Assembly (NCBI GenBank): GCA_030151105.1
Contig: JASLEN010000038.1
Span: forward strand, 1-5,022
Length of the DNA stretch: 5,022 nucleotides
Direction of reading: 5' to 3'
Source of the DNA: Dysgonomonas sp.
GTDB taxonomy: Bacteria; Bacteroidota; Bacteroidia; Bacteroidales; Dysgonomonadaceae
The notes under the pieces were generated by a model. That model ran no database searches, was not told the origin of the DNA, and worked only from the letters and a program-made list of their open reading frames with translations. Shown here piece after piece: positions 1 to 5,022 of this stretch; the stretch's first letter is position 1, and every line of letters begins with the position of its first letter. The position numbers were made by a program, and so were the translations under genes.

Positions 1-665
1 AGAGGATAGTTATCATAAGAAACATGCTTTGGCGATGTTGTACTTATCCAACTATCAATATAATCTTCGTAGTTAGTGGTTTGAATGCCACCTGTTGCAT
101 AAGTTGGAAATAAATTGACATGCCAAATTTTGTCTGGATAAGCATTTTCGTAAGCTCTAGCAAATGTTGCAATACTCTTAAATAAGGGTTTACCTGGCTC
201 ATCAAGAAACAGCTCTCCAGCAAATGCTGCATGATTGGCATATGGTTTGATGCCATCAACAAAAGAATTTACTAATGCTACATCTTGTGTTTCTGAATGC
301 TTGCGAACAGCTTTTTCTACATCACCTTTGCTTGCAAAATATTTAAGTCCATTTGCTTTACAAAAATCTAATGTTTGCATTATTTTCTCATTACTATTCT
401 CGAAATGATAAAAGCCATTTACAAAATTGATTCCACTTGCTTTTATCTTAGCATATTCCGACGTATTCTGATAGCCAGCAGGAGGTGTTACCCAAAGTCC
501 AATAGGTAATTCTTGCAATTTCATAATATCATACCCTTTGATGGTAGATTCTTTCTTTTCTTCTCCTTTTTCTTCAACTTCCTTATCACTACTTTCGCAG
601 CTCATAGAAAATAGAAGTATAGAGCAGAACATAATAGGCAAGGTTAAAAATATTTTTTTCATCAT
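1..665 (-). CDS. Putative surface lipoprotein resembling a TIM-barrel glycoside hydrolase (3' end missing)
   Basis: The frame is open from the ATG at 665-663 to the left edge, giving 221 complete codons and no stop, so the C-terminus is missing. The product starts MMKK, followed by a hydrophobic stretch and a lipobox (FSMSC, Cys23), which indicates a lipoprotein signal peptide. Residues 24-40 are a highly charged linker with eight acidic residues and four lysines, resembling the surface-export signals of Bacteroidota lipoproteins. From about residue 55 the pattern fits the first strands of a TIM barrel: GLWVTPP (57-63), KASGINFVNGFY (75-86), CKANGLKYF (102-110), FLDEP (153-157), NLFPTYA (184-190) and SYDNYP (216-221). 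By analogy with the NEP motif of clan GH-A enzymes, Glu156 could be the acid/base; this is inference. The second catalytic residue would lie outside the window. The gene starts 24 bases after the susD-like stop, so it probably acts on the glycan that pair handles. Family and substrate are unknown. The next ATG (662-660) is an equally plausible start. Confidence 0.85.
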   Translation of the reverse strand, partial: MMKKIFLTLPIMFCSILLFSMSCESSDKEVEEKGEEKKESTIKGYDIMKLQELPIGLWVTPPAGYQNTSEYAKIKASGINFVNGFYHFENSNEKIMQTLDFCKANGLKYFASKGDVEKAVRKHSETQDVALVNSFVDGIKPYANHAAFAGELFLDEPGKPLFKSIATFARAYENAYPDKIWHVNLFPTYATGGIQTTNYEDYIDSWISTTSPKHVSYDNYP

Positions 666-689
666 TACTTTCTCTTTTAATGGCTATTA
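666..689 (-). promoter_or_regulatory. Short intergenic leader before the hydrolase-like lipoprotein gene
   Basis: The 24-base gap holds the distal arm of the inverted repeat and then a purine-rich tract, AAAAGAGAAAG (678-668), two bases before the first ATG. There is no full Shine-Dalgarno match. The GAG core at 674-672 lies six bases from the first ATG and nine from the second, so it does not settle which is used. A-rich leaders with little Shine-Dalgarno character are common in Bacteroidota. The short spacing argues for co-transcription or translational coupling with the susD-like gene. Confidence 0.45.
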
Positions 690-699
690 TTAATAGCCA
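681..699. repeat. Perfect 9-base inverted repeat spanning the susD-like stop codon
   Basis: TGGCTATTA (681-689) and TAATAGCCA (691-699) are exact reverse complements around a single T at 690. In the transcript this could fold into an 8-base-pair stem with a 3-base loop, covering the last codons and the TAA (692-690) of the susD-like gene. The downstream RNA is purine-rich and has no U-run, so it is not a standard intrinsic terminator. It could act as an mRNA processing or stability element, or tune expression of the downstream lipoprotein gene. Part of one arm encodes the usual family ending NPGY, so some of the symmetry may be coincidental. Confidence 0.5.
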
Positions 700-2597
700 G
701 GGTTTTCGACTAGATTTTTGTTTTGTCCTATACGTGCTTTTGTGATAGGGAAATAATAATTACGTTTCAAGAATTTAGGCTCTACACCATCAATGTTGTC
801 ATGAATAAGCACTTTGTATTTTCGAGTAGAATAGTCCAGTACATATTGCACCCCGCTGAATGTTCTACTTAGTTTAGTATCTGCTTCGCGCCAACGACGT
901 AAATCCCAATAGCGATGATTCTCGAAAGCTAACTCTACACGTCTTTCATTCTTAATTTGCTCCATATTGATAGCTGTCAAAGTTTTGATACCAGCACGAT
1001 CTCTTATTCTATTTACATAGGTTAATGCCTCGTCTGCTTTACCTAATTCATAAGCTGCCTCTGCCGCATTTAAGAGTGTTTCAGCAAATCTAAAAACTAT
1101 ATAATCTGTTCTTGACTCCATCAACCAAACCATATTATTAGCTGTTGGATCTAAATATTTCATGATTCCAAATCCAGTATTTACAACATTGGCTGATGCA
1201 TGAAATAAAGATTGATCTCCTACTGCTGGCATGCCTTCATAAGATTCGTTATGAGAACTCAACATTGTACCATTTGGGGTAATGAGTCCTCTATGAAAGT
1301 TGATATAGCCTGTTGGTAGATTACTGCCTACAGCCTCACGCCAAGGTGTGCCATTTGTCCAAATGGATGCAAAGAATCTTGGATCTTTGTTCTTCCATAA
1401 CTCATCCATTGTCCACAAACGTGACTCTACATAATTTTTGTCTAACTTGCCAGAAGTACCATCTACATGTTCAAAAGCCTCTATGAGTTCCAAGTATGGT
1501 GCTTGATAGTTACCCTGTCCCCAAACCGATGGGCGAGGTGCTTGACATAAGTCCCAAGACCAAGTCGTAGTTCCTCCTCCTGGGTCGAAACCAGGCCCTC
1601 CATGTTGTTTGGCATATATTGTTTCTACATTTTTTTTCTTCAAAAAAACATTCTTAAAGTTTTGTACTCTAGCATCTACATCTGTTCCATTGATGTCTGA
1701 CGTGTAAAGATCAAAAGGCCCTTTAGTTATTATTTCGTATGCCGAGTTATATGCTTTTGTAAAATAAGCGTTTGCTAAACCACTAGAAATTCCAGTCAAA
1801 TGATTATCACTCAATGTGCCATATTTGGCAACACTACCTGCATAAAGTGCAGCTCTAGCATTCAGTGAAAGTGCAGCCCATGATGTAGCTCTCGAATATT
1901 CGTCTTGAACACTTGGCAATATTTTAGCAATTTCCTCCGTTTCGCTAATTACAAAATCCCAAAGTTCTTGTTCTGTATTTCGTGAAGGATACAACAATTC
2001 GTCAGGTGAGTCTAATTGGGGTGCTACTTTAAGAAGCGGAACTCCCCCATATCTTTTTACCATTGCAAAATAACAGAATGCTCTAAGGAAACGTGCCTCT
2101 GCAATTCTTATTTCTTTATACTCTTCGCTTAGGGGAGAAGAAGGTACTCTTGCTATAAATTCATTCAAATTTCGGATTGTATAATATGCATTTTCCCACC
2201 ATTCTAGTATTCCACCATCGGCAGATATACCATGAGATTTTGCAGCCACTACATTTGTCCATGCTCCTGCCGTATATTTACCCTCATCACTAATCTCGAT
2301 GGTAAGCCCTGGCCCAAAAGTCTGAGCACTATTTCCGAACCAATAATTTAAATTTCCACTACGTGGATCTTTATTCATAGGAGAACCAGACCAACTAGAG
2401 AACATTGTAGTAGCATCATTAACCATAATAGGTGTATATGCATACTGAGTTGTCAAAAATGCATCAATCAGTTTTGGATCTTGCCACACAGCAGCATCAG
2501 TATATCTGTCGAGAGGAGTCTTATCCAAAACACTGTCAACGCAAGATGTAGCAAAGCAAAGTACAATAGCTACAAGTATATAATTCAATATTTTCAT
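690..2597 (-). CDS. SusD/RagB-family nutrient-binding outer-membrane lipoprotein
   Basis: This complete gene encodes 635 residues, near the upper end of the usual SusD range. In this family the protein sits outside the cell as a lid on its SusC partner and binds oligosaccharides, using a fold built on TPR helices. The signal peptide ends in a lipobox (FATSC, Cys19), followed by VLDKTPLD (23-30) and AVW (36-38), the usual mature SusD start. Family hallmarks are FLRAFCYFAMVKRYGGVPLL (170-189), the segment at 499-519 around FRFAETLLNAAEA, RIRDRAGI (530-537), ERRVELAFE (551-559) with HRYWDLRRW (561-569), YYFPI (614-618) and a terminal ENPGY (631-635). A conserved-looking block PRPSVWGQGNYQAPYLELIE (354-373) leads into AFEHVDGT. 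Several Trp and Tyr residues could stack on sugars, but none can be assigned to the binding site here. The start at 2597 is supported by the signal peptide directly behind it and by the 19-base gap to the susC-like stop. The name susD is avoided because the substrate need not be starch. Confidence 0.97.
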   Translation of the reverse strand: MKILNYILVAIVLCFATSCVDSVLDKTPLDRYTDAAVWQDPKLIDAFLTTQYAYTPIMVNDATTMFSSWSGSPMNKDPRSGNLNYWFGNSAQTFGPGLTIEISDEGKYTAGAWTNVVAAKSHGISADGGILEWWENAYYTIRNLNEFIARVPSSPLSEEYKEIRIAEARFLRAFCYFAMVKRYGGVPLLKVAPQLDSPDELLYPSRNTEQELWDFVISETEEIAKILPSVQDEYSRATSWAALSLNARAALYAGSVAKYGTLSDNHLTGISSGLANAYFTKAYNSAYEIITKGPFDLYTSDINGTDVDARVQNFKNVFLKKKNVETIYAKQHGGPGFDPGGGTTTWSWDLCQAPRPSVWGQGNYQAPYLELIEAFEHVDGTSGKLDKNYVESRLWTMDELWKNKDPRFFASIWTNGTPWREAVGSNLPTGYINFHRGLITPNGTMLSSHNESYEGMPAVGDQSLFHASANVVNTGFGIMKYLDPTANNMVWLMESRTDYIVFRFAETLLNAAEAAYELGKADEALTYVNRIRDRAGIKTLTAINMEQIKNERRVELAFENHRYWDLRRWREADTKLSRTFSGVQYVLDYSTRKYKVLIHDNIDGVEPKFLKRNYYFPITKARIGQNKNLVENPGY

Positions 2598-2616
2598 ATC
2601 ACATTGTTTTATTTTA
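2598..2616 (-). promoter_or_regulatory. susC-susD intergenic leader, A-rich without Shine-Dalgarno
   Basis: Only 19 bases separate the susC-like TAA from the susD-like ATG. The transcript reads TAAAATAAAACAATGTGAT just before the start, which is A-rich with no purine ribosome-binding motif, as is typical for Bacteroidota. There is no room for an independent promoter or terminator, so the pair is expected to be transcribed together. This tight arrangement is the usual one for SusC/SusD pairs. Confidence 0.5.
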
Positions 2617-5022
2617 TTAATAGTTTATTGATACACCAACACTAATTGTTTTTTGTTGCGGATAATAATACGCAGGTGTACCTTCTGGTGCTTCTGGATC
2701 TACTCCGTATTTGCTAAGGCTAGAGATGGTGAATAGATTGGTACCAGCTACATATATTCTAGCTTTAGATAAACCTACTTTTCTTGTCCATGCATCTTTC
2801 AGATCATAACCTAACGACATCATTTTCAACCTCAAGTAAGATGTATTATGATTTCTGTAATCTGAATACCACCAGTTTGCACCATTTTGGCTACCAGGCC
2901 TAGGCACTCGTGCTCCACGATTATTTTCGGTCTCTGTCCATCTATGTTTAGAACGTAACTCTGTGGGTGCAGTTCCTAAGTCAATGTAAGTAGTGTAATC
3001 AAATGCTCCTTGAAACAATGATTGTAAGCTAATTCCTTTGTAGCTGAAGTTCAGATTGATTCCATACATCCAGTTAGGAACTGTTCCTTTACCAATGCTC
3101 ACCTGATCGCGCCAGTCTAATTTACCATCACCATTTACATCTAAGAATTTAACATCACCTGGACGAATAGACGAATTGCCACCCAACTCCTCATAAGTAT
3201 AACCTAACTTATCAATCTCTTCTTGAGATGTAAATACTCCATCCGATACATATCCATAACGCTCATCAGTCCATTTTCCTTGAAAACCATGAATCCTTTT
3301 TTGATCAGGATCTGTAAAATCAGGCTCATCATATTTTTTCCATTTACTTCTACTCCACGAAATATTTGCAGAAACATCATAATAGAAATCTTCTAACTTC
3401 CCAGCAGTGCCCAACTCCACTTCAAAACCTCTAGTATCTATACTATTCAAATTTTCGAGTGGCAGGTCTGCACCAAATGATGATGGAAGTGACAAGGTTC
3501 TATGTCCTGGTATTCCCTCACGTAAACGATAAAAGCCATCAATAGTTCCATAAAGTTTTCGTTTGAAGAATGAAAAGTCAACACCTCCATTATAGATATT
3601 CAATTTTTCCCACGACAATAGTGGATTTGCTAATCCTGTTGCATAGATACCTTGCTGTATTTTATCTCCTAAAATGTGAGACATATCATACGCATAGCCT
3701 GCAAAATATTGATAGTTACCAATGCCATCATCTCCTGATTGTCCAAAACTTGCACGTAGTTTCAAATTATCTAAAGCATCAAACCCTTTTATAAAAGATT
3801 CTTCTGATGCTACCCATCCTATTGACACACTTGGGAAATAGCCCCATCTACCACCTTTAGGGAAACGAGATGATGCATCTGCTCTAAAAATGGTTTCTAA
3901 TAAATAACGCCCAGCATAAGCATAATTTAAGCGTCCGATGTAACTCACTCGTCCCCATTCTCCAGCAAAGCCATTATTGGAGGCTGTAGATGGATCTCCT
4001 GCAAACAATTGATCTATTACACTGGTTATATAATTTCCTCGTTGAGTATCAAAACCTGAATTTTTATAATCAATTCTTTCATGCAATGCTAATATGGAGA
4101 AACTATGCACCTCATTGATTATCTTATCATATCCTATAGAGTATTGCCTAGTCATATCATCTCCATAAGAGTTACCTTGCGAGAGAAGTGTTGGTGAATT
4201 AGACTTACGTGCAAATGTATACTCCTGGGTAGCTGAATTATAAGTATAAAAATCGGGCTGCTTACGGAATACTTTACTCATCCCGTAGTTACCGTTGTAG
4301 TTAATAAAGGCTTTTAGTTTCAAGCCCTCTAAGTAAGATGGGCTATATTCTAATGCGCCATTGATACGAAAACTATGATTGTCGCTGCGACTATATCCTG
4401 CTAAATCTTTGCTAGATACAAACAGAGCATTTCCCATTGTACTACCTGCATAAGACAACTTAGACTCGTCGGGAAGGTTAAATGGATAACGAGGATCACT
4501 ATCGTACAAAGCATGGTAATAATTAGAGTGTCCTAGATTCATAGCTGTAAAGTCTCTTTTTTCCTTGATGTAGTTGAAACTTGTTGAGAACTTCAAATCT
4601 TTACTTATTTGAGCATCCATTGTATTTTGCAAGTTGATACGTTGATAATCTCCTCCATCATACCTAGACATTGTTTCTTGTTTATTATATCCTAGATAGG
4701 TATAAAAGGTAACCTTATCACCACCTCCACTTACCGATACATTATGATTTTGTTGAGGTGTCCAAGTTCTAAGTACTTTAGATATCCAATCGGTATTGAC
4801 ATAGTTAGGATCACTACCATCATAGAATTTTTGTATTTGCTCCAATGTCCACGGAATTTGAGTTTCGGGCAAGTTAGCATTAATGTGCGCTTCTCTCTCC
4901 CAAGCAGCTCTATCACCAGCACTAGCTGTTCCAATAGTATTGGTTGATTTTTGGAAAGTCATAGAACCATTGACTGCAACATTTATTTTAGAAACGCTTC
5001 CTCTTTTCAGAGTTACTAAAAC
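2617..5022 (-). CDS. SusC/RagA-family TonB-linked outer-membrane transporter (5' end missing)
   Basis: The frame is open from the right edge to a TAA at 2619-2617, giving 801 visible residues. SusC proteins are usually about 1000 residues or more, so roughly 200 or more are missing, including the signal peptide, the carboxypeptidase-like N-terminal domain, the TonB box and most of the plug. The fragment opens with VLVTLKRG, the end of the plug (family pattern GVVLVTTKRG), and then enters the 22-strand barrel. Landmarks in visible numbering are NTDW (76-79), HNVSVSGG (93-100), RADASSRF (380-387), GYFPSVSIGW (394-403), KLRASFGQSG (421-430), RGFEVEL (531-537), GYVSDGVF (590-597), a DVNGDGKLD calcium-loop-like motif (628-636), SYLRLKMMSLGY (728-739) and RIYVAGTNLF (755-764). 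The C-terminus, VGVSINY, ends in an aromatic residue as expected for a BAM-assembled barrel. The protein should import a glycan fragment through the outer membrane with its SusD-like partner, powered by TonB. An internal ATG at 4962 is not the start, because in-frame family homology continues upstream of it. The substrate is unknown. Confidence 0.97.
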   Translation of the reverse strand, partial: VLVTLKRGSVSKINVAVNGSMTFQKSTNTIGTASAGDRAAWEREAHINANLPETQIPWTLEQIQKFYDGSDPNYVNTDWISKVLRTWTPQQNHNVSVSGGGDKVTFYTYLGYNKQETMSRYDGGDYQRINLQNTMDAQISKDLKFSTSFNYIKEKRDFTAMNLGHSNYYHALYDSDPRYPFNLPDESKLSYAGSTMGNALFVSSKDLAGYSRSDNHSFRINGALEYSPSYLEGLKLKAFINYNGNYGMSKVFRKQPDFYTYNSATQEYTFARKSNSPTLLSQGNSYGDDMTRQYSIGYDKIINEVHSFSILALHERIDYKNSGFDTQRGNYITSVIDQLFAGDPSTASNNGFAGEWGRVSYIGRLNYAYAGRYLLETIFRADASSRFPKGGRWGYFPSVSIGWVASEESFIKGFDALDNLKLRASFGQSGDDGIGNYQYFAGYAYDMSHILGDKIQQGIYATGLANPLLSWEKLNIYNGGVDFSFFKRKLYGTIDGFYRLREGIPGHRTLSLPSSFGADLPLENLNSIDTRGFEVELGTAGKLEDFYYDVSANISWSRSKWKKYDEPDFTDPDQKRIHGFQGKWTDERYGYVSDGVFTSQEEIDKLGYTYEELGGNSSIRPGDVKFLDVNGDGKLDWRDQVSIGKGTVPNWMYGINLNFSYKGISLQSLFQGAFDYTTYIDLGTAPTELRSKHRWTETENNRGARVPRPGSQNGANWWYSDYRNHNTSYLRLKMMSLGYDLKDAWTRKVGLSKARIYVAGTNLFTISSLSKYGVDPEAPEGTPAYYYPQQKTISVGVSINY

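Noticed and set aside
44..262. Minus-strand 72-residue open frame
   Set aside because: It lies wholly inside the lipoprotein gene in another frame of the same strand. The overlapped frame has a lipobox, barrel-like motifs and a start next to the susD-like stop, whereas this one has no recognisable protein features.
660..700. Possible intrinsic terminator after the susD-like gene
   Set aside because: The inverted repeat is followed in the transcript by an A/G-rich tract and a start codon, not a U-run, and the next gene begins 24 bases on, so termination here is unlikely.
2599..2604. Minimal start-stop (ATG TGA) on the minus strand just before the susD-like ATG
   Set aside because: Start-stops can affect translation in principle, but six bases in an AT-rich 19-base gap easily arise by chance and nothing else supports a role.
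3115..3141. DVNGDGKLD EF-hand-like loop in the susC-like protein
   Set aside because: This calcium-loop-like motif is a regular feature of SusC-family barrels at this position, so it supports the family call but is not unusual.
3570..3794. Plus-strand 74-residue open frame opposite the susC-like gene
   Set aside because: It is antisense to a well-conserved part of the barrel coding sequence and has no recognisable motif, so it is a shadow frame.
4731..4947. Two 67-residue open frames, one on each strand, near the right end
   Set aside because: Both overlap the conserved susC-like coding region (N-terminal barrel) and show no domain or leader features.

Overview
The window looks like a slice of a polysaccharide utilization locus (PUL) from a Bacteroidota bacterium, plausibly a low-GC member of the Bacteroidales, although the genus cannot be read from this sequence. 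The evidence is a SusC-type TonB-dependent transporter directly followed by a SusD-type lipoprotein, which is the defining pair of these loci. Other support comes from AT-rich DNA, lipoprotein signal peptides, and A-rich translation leaders without a strong Shine-Dalgarno sequence.

All real genes lie on the minus strand, so transcription runs from the right edge to the left edge. In order these are: (1) a susC-like gene (2617-5022), whose 5' end (signal peptide, N-terminal domain and most of the plug) lies beyond the right edge; (2) a complete susD-like gene (690-2597), 635 residues; (3) the first 221 codons of a lipoprotein (1-665) that resembles a TIM-barrel glycoside hydrolase and runs off the left edge. 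The gaps are only 19 and 24 bases and no terminator is visible, so the three genes almost certainly form one operon. The operon promoter and any regulator (anti-sigma/ECF, hybrid two-component or SusR type) lie outside the window.

Inferred joint role: the third protein is a cell-surface or outer-membrane-anchored lipoprotein that probably cleaves or processes a glycan. The SusD-like protein binds the oligosaccharide outside the cell and acts as the lid of the SusC-like barrel, and the barrel imports it using TonB energy. The substrate cannot be deduced, because both transporter proteins are family-typical and the hydrolase-like protein belongs to no family I can name with confidence.

There is no stretch over 300 bases without a gene, and no RNA gene, CRISPR array, insertion sequence or phage feature. 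I see no clearly new biological system. The points most worth a second look are the unclassified hydrolase-like lipoprotein with its acidic segment after the lipobox cysteine, and a perfect 9-base inverted repeat across the susD stop codon.
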